Source: an uncultured Mesonia sp. (lineage in GTDB: Bacteria; Bacteroidota; Bacteroidia; Flavobacteriales; Flavobacteriaceae). Taken from it: a DNA stretch of 64,000 nt. Position 1 is the first letter of the stretch. Each line of letters starts with the position of its first letter. The stretch spans positions 1 to 64,000 of the forward strand of contig CANLVH010000006.1 in the NCBI GenBank assembly GCA_947494545.1, in the 5' to 3' direction. This document shows positions 53,504 to 61,777 of the stretch, in pieces. A program made the translations under genes and the position numbers. The notes under the pieces are model-generated. The model did not search any database, was not told the DNA's origin, and worked only from the letters and a program-made list of their open reading frames with translations.

Positions 53504-54865
53504 TTGTATGCAATAGTAGATATAGAAACAACGGGCGGTAAATTTAACCAAGAAGGTATTACCGAAATTGCAATATATAAATACAACGGAAGAGAAGTTA
53601 CAGACCAACTTATAAGTCTTGTAAATCCAGAAAGACCCATACAACCTTTTGTAGTGGGTTTAACAGGTATAAATAATGATATGCTTCGTAACGCGCCTAA
53701 GTTTTACGAACTGGCAAAGCGTATTATAGAAATTACCAGTAACTGTGTTCTAATTGCGCATAACGCCAAATTTGATTACAGAATACTAAAGCTAGAATAC
53801 CAAAGATTAGGCTACGAATATAAACGCCAATCGCTTTGCACGGTAGAGTTATCTAAAAAATTATTGCCGGGTATGCCATCTTACAGTCTAGGCAAATTAG
53901 TTAAAAACTTGGGTATTCCTATAACAGACAGACACCGCGCAAGTGGCGATGCTTTAGCAACGGTAAAATTGTTTAAATTACTATTGCAAAAAGATTCGCA
54001 AAAAGAAATTATTGCAGCTTCCGTAAAGAACAAACCAAAGACGCAGTTAGACGCTAAGTTAATTCGTATTTTAGAAGATTTGCCGTCAATTACCGGCGTA
54101 TATTATATGCATAACGATAATGGTGAAGTTATTTATGTTGGTAAAAGTAAAAATATAAAAAAACGACTTACCCAGCATTTTACCAATACCAACCCAAAGT
54201 CTAAAAAAATTCAGCAAGAAGTAAGTACGGTTACTTATGAAGCCACCGGCATAGAGGTTTTAGCTTTACTGAAAGAAAACGAAGAAATAAAAAAAATTAA
54301 ACCAACCTATAATCGGGCTTTACGGAAAGATATTTTTAACTACGCTCTTTACCAAGAAAAAAACGAAGTTGGTTATCTGCAACTTAAAATTGCAGAAGCT
54401 AATGCCCAAAAGCAGCCAATTACGACCTTTACCAATGTTGCGCAGGCAAAAAATTGGCTAAATAAAATGGTAGAAGAATTTGATCTCTGTTTAAAATTAT
54501 GTGGCTTGCACCAAACCTCATCGGCATGTTTTAATTACGGTTTAAAAAAATGTCACGGCGCTTGTATTGAAAAAGAATCAATTGCAAGTTATAATAAACG
54601 AGTAGAAGCCTTAATAGACAAATATAGTTTTAAAGATAAAAACATGCTCATTATAGATAGAGGTCGAGATTATGACGAAAAAAGTGTTTTACTCATAGAA
54701 AATGGTCAATTTAAAGGTATGGGCTATTTTAATCTTAACCATCAAATTGCATCTATAGATTTGGTTAAAAATATAATTACTCCCATGAAAAGCAATCGCG
54801 ATTCGCAACATATTATTCAAAATTACCTGCGAAAAAATAAACCGCTTAGAATAGTCAATTTTTAA
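53504..54865 (+). CDS. DnaQ-like exonuclease fused to GIY-YIG (UvrC/Cho-like) nuclease
   Basis: A 453-residue protein with a TTG start. Residues 1-165 are a DEDDh 3'-5' exonuclease of the polymerase III epsilon type (D6 and E8 in VDIETTG; HNAKFDYRIL; H-x-A-x-x-D in RHRASGDA). Residues about 195-275 are a GIY-YIG endonuclease (GVYYMHNDNGEVIYVGKS). The C-terminal part has UvrC-like text (QTSSACFNYGLKKCHGACI). Such fusions resemble Cho plus epsilon and probably act in DNA repair. The family usually begins with YAIVDIETTGG, which supports the start. Confidence 0.9.
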   Translation: MYAIVDIETTGGKFNQEGITEIAIYKYNGREVTDQLISLVNPERPIQPFVVGLTGINNDMLRNAPKFYELAKRIIEITSNCVLIAHNAKFDYRILKLEYQRLGYEYKRQSLCTVELSKKLLPGMPSYSLGKLVKNLGIPITDRHRASGDALATVKLFKLLLQKDSQKEIIAASVKNKPKTQLDAKLIRILEDLPSITGVYYMHNDNGEVIYVGKSKNIKKRLTQHFTNTNPKSKKIQQEVSTVTYEATGIEVLALLKENEEIKKIKPTYNRALRKDIFNYALYQEKNEVGYLQLKIAEANAQKQPITTFTNVAQAKNWLNKMVEEFDLCLKLCGLHQTSSACFNYGLKKCHGACIEKESIASYNKRVEALIDKYSFKDKNMLIIDRGRDYDEKSVLLIENGQFKGMGYFNLNHQIASIDLVKNIITPMKSNRDSQHIIQNYLRKNKPLRIVNF

Positions 54866-54917
54866 AGATTTTTTTAATTTCCTACAAATTAAGTACTTTT
54901 ACTAAAACTGCAATCTA

Positions 54918-55754
54918 TTGAAAGACAAACCAACTTTATCTTGGCGTGAACGGCTACATGAAGTAATTTATGAAGCAGAAACCCCCGCAGGAAAACTATT
55001 TGATATAGTTTTGCTTGTCTTTATTTTCTTGAGCGTAATTTTCGTGATGCTAGAAAGCGTTAGAGGCCTAGACCCTTGGGTATACACGTATTTACTTTAT
55101 GGCGAGTGGGTAGTAACCATACTTTTTACCATAGAATATATTGCCAGAATCATCTGCATTAAGCGGCCTAAAAGATACATTTTTAGCTTTTATGGTATTA
55201 TAGATTTTCTTTCTACTATACCGCTTTATCTCTCTTTTTTCTTTGCAGGAAGTGCGGCTTTATTAACTTTTAGATCTTTACGCTTACTTAGAATTTTCAG
55301 AATTTTAAAAATTACGCGCTACATAGGAGAAGGCAACAGATTAAAAAAAGCTTTGGCTCACAGCCGCCCAAAAATTCTTGTCTTTCTATTTGCCGTTATG
55401 GTCTTGTCTTTAATTGCCGGCACAATGATGTATCTTATAGAAGGTGAAGAAGGCGGTTTTACCAGCATACCAATGGGAGTTTATTGGACGATTGTAACCT
55501 TAACCACAGTTGGTTTTGGAGACATTCACCCCATTACGCCTCTAGGTAGGTTTTTGGCAAGCGCAATTATGATTATGGGGTACGGAATTATAGCCGTGCC
55601 TACCGGTATTGTAAGTGCAGAGTATTCTAGACGCAGCAATTCTAAAGTTAACAACACGCAATCTTGTTATAATTGTAACGAAAAAGAACATTTAGACAAA
55701 GCAAAATATTGCCACAATTGCGGATACGATTTGCATATTGAAAATGAAGAATAA
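54918..55754 (+). CDS. Voltage-gated-type potassium channel with C-terminal zinc ribbon
   Basis: A 278-residue ion transporter with six predicted helices (S1-S6 between about 25 and 235), an S4-like basic stretch (FRSLRLLRIFRILKITRYIG) and the selectivity filter TVGFGD. The end has four cysteines in C-x-x-C pairs (CYNCNEKEH, CHNCGYD), a zinc-ribbon-like tail unusual for this channel class. It begins with TTG at 54918 and no ATG is available. Its last 11 bases overlap miaA. Confidence 0.92.
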   Translation: MKDKPTLSWRERLHEVIYEAETPAGKLFDIVLLVFIFLSVIFVMLESVRGLDPWVYTYLLYGEWVVTILFTIEYIARIICIKRPKRYIFSFYGIIDFLSTIPLYLSFFFAGSAALLTFRSLRLLRIFRILKITRYIGEGNRLKKALAHSRPKILVFLFAVMVLSLIAGTMMYLIEGEEGGFTSIPMGVYWTIVTLTTVGFGDIHPITPLGRFLASAIMIMGYGIIAVPTGIVSAEYSRRSNSKVNNTQSCYNCNEKEHLDKAKYCHNCGYDLHIENEE

Positions 55755-56661
55755 TTTTTTAATACCGGTAGTAGGTCCTACCGCTATAGGCAAAACAGCG
55801 GTTGCGATAGAATTGGCCAAACATTTTTCTTCGGAAATAGTTTCGGCAGATTCTAGACAGTTTTATAAAGAAATGCAAATTGGTACAGCCGTGCCGAGTA
55901 AAGAGGAACTGGCGCAAGTAAAACACCATTTTATTCAGCATCTTTCCGTAGAGCAAAACTACTCTGTTGGCGATTTTGAAAAAGATGCTTTACGGAAGTT
56001 AGAGCGCTTGTTTAAAACTTATTCGCATATATTTCTAGTTGGCGGAAGCGGACTTTATGTAGACGCCGTCACGAAAGGTTTAGATTATTTTCCGCCGGTC
56101 TCCCCTAACATCCGTAAAGAGTTAAATAAAATTTTTGAAGAAAACGGATTGGAAGAATTAGTAGAAGAACTAAAGGTTAAAGATCCGGAATTTTCAGAAA
56201 AAGCAGATCTTCAAAATCCGCAAAGGGTTATTCGTGCTTTAGAAATTTGTCGCGGTACAGATAAAAATTTTTCCTACTATAGAAATAAACCAAAACCAAC
56301 CCGTGATTTTTCTTCCGTAAAGATAGGCTTAACCGCTCCACGAGAATTAATTTATGAGCGCATAGAACAACGCGCAGATAAAATGATGGCAGAAGGCTTG
56401 CTGCAAGAAGCAGAAAAAATGTTTGCGTACAGAGACAGGAATGCGCTAAATACGGTAGGCTACAAAGAGCTTTTTCTTTATCTTGACGGGCAATTAAGTT
56501 TAGAAAAAGCTGTAGAAGAAATTAAAAAAAATACAAGAAGGTTTGCCAAGCGGCAGTTAACTTGGTTTAGAAAAGATAAGGAGATAAAGTGGTTTGCTCA
56601 TAACACACCCATATCTGAAATTAGAGCTTATATACTTCAAAAAAGCTCTCCACGACAATAG
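55744..56661 (+). CDS. miaA: tRNA dimethylallyltransferase
   Basis: A 305-residue enzyme that adds a dimethylallyl group to A37 of tRNAs reading UNN codons. The P-loop is GPTAIGKTAVAIELAK and the SADSRQFYKEMQIGTA and VGGSGLYVDA blocks are diagnostic. The start is taken at ATG 55744; a TTG six bases earlier is possible. It overlaps the channel gene, so it may be translationally coupled to it. Confidence 0.96.
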   Translation: MKNNFLIPVVGPTAIGKTAVAIELAKHFSSEIVSADSRQFYKEMQIGTAVPSKEELAQVKHHFIQHLSVEQNYSVGDFEKDALRKLERLFKTYSHIFLVGGSGLYVDAVTKGLDYFPPVSPNIRKELNKIFEENGLEELVEELKVKDPEFSEKADLQNPQRVIRALEICRGTDKNFSYYRNKPKPTRDFSSVKIGLTAPRELIYERIEQRADKMMAEGLLQEAEKMFAYRDRNALNTVGYKELFLYLDGQLSLEKAVEEIKKNTRRFAKRQLTWFRKDKEIKWFAHNTPISEIRAYILQKSSPRQ

Positions 56662-56673
56662 TTTTGCCGTGGA
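56649..56673 (+). terminator. Probable terminator of miaA
   Basis: A 10-bp stem with one mismatch (56649-56658 with 56664-56673; TCCACGACAA/TTGCCGTGGA), a 5-base loop and a short T-run at 56677-56681. It begins inside the last codons of miaA, which is unusual, and is also near the end of the convergent regulator gene. Confidence 0.5.
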
Positions 56674-56712
56674 AAGTTTTTGAAACTGAAAAATCACAAT
56701 AATTTTAAATTA

Positions 56713-57429
56713 CTATTCTTCTTCTTTATTTCTTATTACCAATCTAAATCCTTCTCCGTGAATATTTAGAATTTCTACATTTTCGTCTTTTTTCAAGTAC
56801 TTTCGTAGTTTGGCAATATAAACATCCATACTTCTAGAGGTAAAATAGTTATCGTCTCTCCAGATTTTGGTAAGCGCCAATTCTCTTGGCATTAAATCGT
56901 TTTCGTGCAAAGCCAATAAACGCAACAACTCATTTTCTTTTGGCGATAGTTTTGCGGGTTCTTCATCTTTAAAAGTTAAGAAACGCAGTTTAGAGTTTAG
57001 GTGAAAGTTACCAATATTAAACTCAAATTGCTTACTATCTGCAATACTATCTGTAGCTTTGCGTTGCATTATTGCTTTAATTTTCATTAAAAGCACTTCG
57101 CTATCAAAAGGCTTGTTTAGATAATCGTCTGCTCCTACTTTGTAGCCTTTTAGCACGTCTTCTTTCATTGCTTTTGCCGTAAGGAAAATAATAGGAATTT
57201 CTTCGTTTTTTTCCCTTATTTCTTTGGCTAGTGTAAAACCATCTTTGTACGGCATCATTACGTCTAGAATGCAAAGATCAAAATCGTCTTTTTTAAACTT
57301 TTCAAAGCCTTCCATTCCGTTTTTAGCGTGTGTAACTTCATAGTCGTTCATCGCTAAATAGTCTTTTAAAACGATTCCGAAATTTGGATCGTCTTCTACT
57401 AATAAGATTTTTTTGTTTTCAGTTTCCAT
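56713..57429 (-). CDS. OmpR/PhoB-type response regulator (RprY-like)
   Basis: A 238-residue regulator with a receiver domain (D13-D14, phosphoacceptor D56 in CILDVMMPY, switch threonine in FLTAKAM) and a winged-helix DNA-binding domain (about 135-230; LTPKENELL is here LSPKENELLRLL, ending GEGFRLVI). The kinase gene ends 3 bases upstream, so they are a pair. The layout and the kinase partner recall the RprX/RprY system of Bacteroides. Confidence 0.94.
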   Translation of the reverse strand: METENKKILLVEDDPNFGIVLKDYLAMNDYEVTHAKNGMEGFEKFKKDDFDLCILDVMMPYKDGFTLAKEIREKNEEIPIIFLTAKAMKEDVLKGYKVGADDYLNKPFDSEVLLMKIKAIMQRKATDSIADSKQFEFNIGNFHLNSKLRFLTFKDEEPAKLSPKENELLRLLALHENDLMPRELALTKIWRDDNYFTSRSMDVYIAKLRKYLKKDENVEILNIHGEGFRLVIRNKEEE

Positions 57430-57432
57430 ATG

Positions 57433-58995
57433 TTATGATATTAGTGGTAATTTAATAATAAATGTGCTTCCTTTTCCTTTTTCACTCTCAACGCTTACTT
57501 GACCGTGGTGGTCTTCTACAATTTGTTTTACGTAGGCAAGACCCAATCCGTGCCCTTTCACGTCGTGAATATCTCCGGTATGTTCTCTATAAAATTTATC
57601 AAAAACTTTCTTTTGAACTACCTTGCTCATCCCTTTTCCTTGATCCCGAATTTTCATAATAATATAATTCTTTACATTTTCGGTATAAATATCTATTTTG
57701 GGTTTATCGGGTGAGTATTTTATTGCGTTTTCTAAAATGTTTACAATTACATTAGTAAAATGTGTTTCGTTTGCTAAAATAGAAGATTTTAATGCGCCAA
57801 AATGGGTTTGCACATAACCTTCTTTATTGTCTATAATGAGCTCTACATGGGGGATAGCCTCTTCTATTAACTCATGTAGCAACAATCGTTCTTTTTTTAT
57901 GTTTAGTTCATTTTTTTCTAATTTAGAGATGCGCAGCACGTTTTCTACTTGTGCGTGCATTCTTCTATTTTCATCTCTAATCATACCCATATAGCGTTTT
58001 ATCTTGTCTGGATCGTTAGCTATCTTTGGATTTTTAACCGAGTCTAAAGCCAGATTTATGGTTGCTATTGGTGTCTTAAACTCGTGCGTCATATTGTTTA
58101 TAAAATCTGTTTTAATCTGCGAAATTTGTCGCTGCTTTATCAACTGAGACAAAGCGCTGTAATAGGCTATGATAATAATTAAAGTAAAAATTATACTCAG
58201 TAAAGCCATTAAAGCTATAGACGAGAGTACTTCGCGTTTTTTGCCCGTAAAATTTATTAAAAACTTATAGTTGGTGTTGGGCGACTCAAAAATTGGCGTG
58301 CCATAGGTTGCCGGACTATCTTTTTTAAAATCTTCTGTTTTTACTTTGGTCGCTAAATTTTCATCAAAAATGGCAAATTCAAAATCAGACTTTATGTCCC
58401 TGGCGCTAAGTTGTGCTTCAATCAACGCTTCTAAATAATCTACATTAACACGTTTATATACTGGAAGCTGTGCTGCTTTTTCCCGAATAGCTTCCAACAA
58501 CAAAAACTTTTCATTTTCTTCTAGGCGTGAAATACGCTTAAATTTCTCTTCGGCACTAAGTTCTATTTCGCCATCTATTTCGTCGTTTCTAACAATTCTG
58601 GTTACTTTCTGATTGATTAGCTTTTTAAAATCTATGCTATCTTTATCTCTATTTAAAAATTGCGAAGAAAGTTTATAATCTTCCTGCAGAATACTGTTAG
58701 AATAGAAAAAAGTCTCGTTAGTAAGTTCGTCTTGCTTTATCTGAAACAACTCACTAAGCCTAGAACTAGTAGGTTTTTCTGAGTCTGCCAAAGTTGCATA
58801 TTGCACATAATATTTATCTAACTCTTGTTGCTCAACCTGTTCTACCACATTAAGCAATACTTGTCGTGCGTTAAACGAAAACTGTTCTTCGTTTGTCTCG
58901 ACAGTATTTTTAATCCAGTAGCCCTGCACAAAGATTATCCCTATTAATGATAGGCTCATTAACGATATTAAGAGTAAGAATAACTTCTTGTTCAT
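57433..58995 (-). CDS. Sensor histidine kinase (RprX-like)
   Basis: A 520-residue HisKA kinase. Two helices (about 5-26 and 258-280) bracket a periplasmic domain of about 230 residues with no recognised fold. The phosphorylated histidine is H304 in MTHEFKTPIATI, and the ATPase domain has NILENAIKYSP, DQGKGMS and GHGLGLAYVK. It belongs to the same operon as coaE and the regulator. The signal is unknown; envelope stress is a reasonable guess from the RprX comparison. Confidence 0.94.
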   Translation of the reverse strand: MNKKLFLLLISLMSLSLIGIIFVQGYWIKNTVETNEEQFSFNARQVLLNVVEQVEQQELDKYYVQYATLADSEKPTSSRLSELFQIKQDELTNETFFYSNSILQEDYKLSSQFLNRDKDSIDFKKLINQKVTRIVRNDEIDGEIELSAEEKFKRISRLEENEKFLLLEAIREKAAQLPVYKRVNVDYLEALIEAQLSARDIKSDFEFAIFDENLATKVKTEDFKKDSPATYGTPIFESPNTNYKFLINFTGKKREVLSSIALMALLSIIFTLIIIIAYYSALSQLIKQRQISQIKTDFINNMTHEFKTPIATINLALDSVKNPKIANDPDKIKRYMGMIRDENRRMHAQVENVLRISKLEKNELNIKKERLLLHELIEEAIPHVELIIDNKEGYVQTHFGALKSSILANETHFTNVIVNILENAIKYSPDKPKIDIYTENVKNYIIMKIRDQGKGMSKVVQKKVFDKFYREHTGDIHDVKGHGLGLAYVKQIVEDHHGQVSVESEKGKGSTFIIKLPLIS

Positions 58996-59063
58996 GTGCC
59001 CAAAAGTAAGATTTTAACATTTAGATTTTAAACGGTTTAACCAAATGTTAACATAAGCGCAGT

Positions 59064-59654
59064 TTAAGCATTAGCAATACCTGAGAGCGTTTTGTGAAGT
59101 TGCGTAACTTGCGTTTTTGTATCGGCTTTATGTATATTCTCAATAATAAAATCTGCAAGCTTTATTTTCTTTTGGTCATCCCATTGGTTTTGCATGCGTG
59201 CTTCTATATCTTCTTTTGAGCTATTGTCTCTTTTTTGTAGACGTTTTATTCTTTCTTCTTTGGGCGCTACTACCAGAATATTGTAATCTGTGTCTTTATA
59301 GCCTCCTTTCTCAAACAAAATAGCGGCCTCATACAACACATAATTTGCTTGTTGCTTTTCTGCCCAGTTTTTAAAATGAGTTTTTACACGCGGATGAATA
59401 ATTTTATTTAATTTATTGAGCAACGCCTCATTTGCAAAAACCTGTTTTGCTATCCATTTTCTATTGGGTAAAGTTTCTGTATAGGCTTCTTTTCCCAATA
59501 ATTCAATAATTTCTTTACGGATTTTAGAGGAGCTTTCCATTAGATTTTTTGCCGCATCATCAGCAATATAAATTGGTACGCCCAGGGCTTTAAAAAAATT
59601 AGCTACAGTTGTTTTCCCGCTTCCTATGCCTCCTGTGAGTCCTACTACTATCAT
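59064..59654 (-). CDS. coaE: Dephospho-CoA kinase
   Basis: A 196-residue kinase, last step of coenzyme A synthesis. The P-loop is GLTGGIGSGKTTVANFF at the very start; the IADDAAKNLM block (substrate site) and the KRDNSSKEDIEARMQNQ lid segment follow. Its start overlaps the end of the YbbR gene by four bases, so the two are translationally coupled. Confidence 0.96.
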   Translation of the reverse strand: MIVVGLTGGIGSGKTTVANFFKALGVPIYIADDAAKNLMESSSKIRKEIIELLGKEAYTETLPNRKWIAKQVFANEALLNKLNKIIHPRVKTHFKNWAEKQQANYVLYEAAILFEKGGYKDTDYNILVVAPKEERIKRLQKRDNSSKEDIEARMQNQWDDQKKIKLADFIIENIHKADTKTQVTQLHKTLSGIANA

Positions 59655-60607
59655 TTTTTTATTACAAATTGTATTTTGTTGCTGTTTAAACGTGCAGAGG
59701 TTACCATATTTGGTTGCTTAACTAATTTTGGAATTAAAAAATTTTGATTATCGGCCAACTCAGCAAAATCACAAACCACAATAAAATCGTTTTTTCCTAC
59801 TCTATCATAATTTTCTAAACTCACTTTAAAAACCACTACTATTTTTTTAGGAAAAATCTTTATTATTCTATCTTCCGGGGCGTTAATTAAGGTAATGGGC
59901 ACTTCTACCCTACCTTCCGTAAACTTTTCTACCGCTTGAAAATATTGTACTTCAGAAGTATAAAAAGAGATATCTTTATATTTTTTGATGTCTAACTCTA
60001 GCTTTGCCTCAATATCTTTTTTTACATTTTTCTGACTAAAAACCAAAGTTTTAATTTGCTCTATAGTATCTAATTTGTTTTTTGGTCCACTTATCTTTAC
60101 GGAATCTGGTGTGATTTTATATTCTTTATTGGAAGAATAACCCGGGGCATAATTAATATCTGTTTGTATTTGAACGGGTACTTTTTTTACCTCTTTTTGT
60201 TTAAAAGGAATCTTTTGAATTTTGTTGGTAATAGTAGCTTCCATAAAGTTTATAGAAAGCAAATTATTTGGATCGTTTTCTTGCTCTTCTGCATTAAAAA
60301 TCAAATACGTATTTTCTACCGGTAAGGTATTAAGGTTTACACGTACGTTAGGTTTAAATATAGAAAACCACGCTAAAACAAAACCATTGTCACGTACTCG
60401 CAGGTTTAAATGACCTTCTTTTTGAGTTACAATTTTATCTTTTGGCGGATTATAAAATTCTACAGGAACTTGAATTGTTTCTTGATAGGTTTTAGAGAAC
60501 TGTACTAAAATCCAGATAATAAACGAAAACAACAAAAAGAAGGAAAACGCTTTAAAATTGGTGGTTTTAAAGAGTGTTCTGTTTATTTTCTTTAATTTAT
60601 TCTTCAT
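59651..60607 (-). CDS. YbbR-domain protein (CdaR-like)
   Basis: A 318-residue protein with one N-terminal membrane helix (about 17-40, FSFFLLFSFIIWILVQF) and a long extracytoplasmic part with two YbbR-like repeats (about 45-125 and 135-225; VPVEFYNPPKDKIV, VPVQIQTDINYAPGYSS). In Firmicutes YbbR/CdaR regulates the c-di-AMP cyclase CdaA, but no cyclase gene is in this operon. It lies between a glycosyltransferase and coaE. Confidence 0.88.
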   Translation of the reverse strand: MKNKLKKINRTLFKTTNFKAFSFFLLFSFIIWILVQFSKTYQETIQVPVEFYNPPKDKIVTQKEGHLNLRVRDNGFVLAWFSIFKPNVRVNLNTLPVENTYLIFNAEEQENDPNNLLSINFMEATITNKIQKIPFKQKEVKKVPVQIQTDINYAPGYSSNKEYKITPDSVKISGPKNKLDTIEQIKTLVFSQKNVKKDIEAKLELDIKKYKDISFYTSEVQYFQAVEKFTEGRVEVPITLINAPEDRIIKIFPKKIVVVFKVSLENYDRVGKNDFIVVCDFAELADNQNFLIPKLVKQPNMVTSARLNSNKIQFVIKK

Positions 60608-60610
60608 TTA

Positions 60611-61603
60611 TTAAAAAAATAGATTAGGATATGTTTTTTCGGGATTTTTATTTAATATTCTTATTCTATAAGTAGATTTTAAAAAACCAAATCCGTAGCC
60701 TGCAAACATAGTTATTACAGCGCGTAAGCTTAATAAACCAATATAAAAATTTTTATTTTGAATACTTGCCAATAGCACTACTAATATAAAATAAAACAAA
60801 TAGAGTAAAAAAAGTAAATACCAATTAAAAAGTATGCTTATTAACGCTACTAAAAACCCGATTGTGAATACCGCCGGAAACCAAAAACTAATATTTGCGG
60901 TTTGTGGATGCCAACTCGTTAAAATAGGTCTAACTAAACCAAACTTATAGACTTGTTGGTAAAATTTAGACCAATCTATTCTACGTTTATGATAAACAGC
61001 TGCTTCAGCAATAAAGCCAACAGAGAAGTTTTGTTTTCTTAAACGCATAACCAATTCTGGGTCTTCTCCCGGATGAATTTTTCCGAAACCATTACTCGCC
61101 AGAAATGCTTTTTTAGACAGCCCCATATTAAAGCTTCTGGGCTCAAATTTTTTTACGGCATTTTTTTTTCCTCTTATGCCACCGGTGGTAATAAAGTTTG
61201 TCATAGCAAAATTAATAGCTTTTTGAACCGATGAGAATTGCTTTGCAGCTGCATCGGGACCACCAAAACAGTGTAAAAAGTTTTGTTTTAAGTAACTATC
61301 TACATTGCGTAAATAATTTGGTGGCAAAACCACATCGCTATCTAAAATTATAAAATAGTTAGCTTGAGCTTTTTGCATACCGTAGTTTCTAGAGTCTCCG
61401 GGACCAGAATTTTGCTTGAAATAATAGCTAATCTGTAATTGATCCTGAAATTTTTCTATTACTTTTTCTGAAGTTAGTGTAGAGCCATCTTCTACAATTA
61501 CCACTTCGTAGTTTAGGTTTGTGTTTTGCGCCACAAAACTCTCCAACAATTCTTCAATTTCGTTTGGTCTGTTGTAAACTGGTATAATAAAAGAGTACTC
61601 CAT
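60611..61603 (-). CDS. Family 2 glycosyltransferase with C-terminal membrane helices
   Basis: A 330-residue GT2 enzyme with the catalytic D-x-D (LDSDVVL), a GPGDSRNYGMQKA block, an HPGEDPELVMRLRK base region and three helices at the end (about 240-320). It would transfer a sugar to a lipid or glycan at the inner membrane; the donor is unknown. It is the first gene of the minus-strand operon. A TATCTTTG fitting the -7 element is on the minus strand at 61612-61619, only 8 bases before the start. Confidence 0.9.
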   Translation of the reverse strand: MEYSFIIPVYNRPNEIEELLESFVAQNTNLNYEVVIVEDGSTLTSEKVIEKFQDQLQISYYFKQNSGPGDSRNYGMQKAQANYFIILDSDVVLPPNYLRNVDSYLKQNFLHCFGGPDAAAKQFSSVQKAINFAMTNFITTGGIRGKKNAVKKFEPRSFNMGLSKKAFLASNGFGKIHPGEDPELVMRLRKQNFSVGFIAEAAVYHKRRIDWSKFYQQVYKFGLVRPILTSWHPQTANISFWFPAVFTIGFLVALISILFNWYLLFLLYLFYFILVVLLASIQNKNFYIGLLSLRAVITMFAGYGFGFLKSTYRIRILNKNPEKTYPNLFF

Positions 61604-61634
61604 CTAACGCGCAAAGATAGGCATTCAAAAAAGA

Positions 61635-61756
61635 AGCTGCCTCAAAAAATTAGAATCTGTTTTGCTACAATAAACTTAAATATTACAGCTAAGCATTCCG
61701 TAAAAAAACCAAAGATTATTGAATGCTTTACGACTGATCTATTTTTTGAGACAGCT
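61635..61756 (-). terminator. Long inverted repeat, probable terminator or MITE-like element
   Basis: Arms of 16 bases (61635-61650 with 61741-61756; AGCTGCCTCAAAAAAT against its complement with one C/T difference, pairable as G-U) bracket about 90 bases that contain a second dyad (AGCATTC/GAATGCT near 61692 and 61719). On the minus strand the distal arm is followed by TCTTTTTT, so it could end the T9SS gene's transcript. Its length also fits a small inverted-repeat transposable element. Confidence 0.65.
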
Positions 61757-61777
61757 ATATTATTAAAAGATATACTG

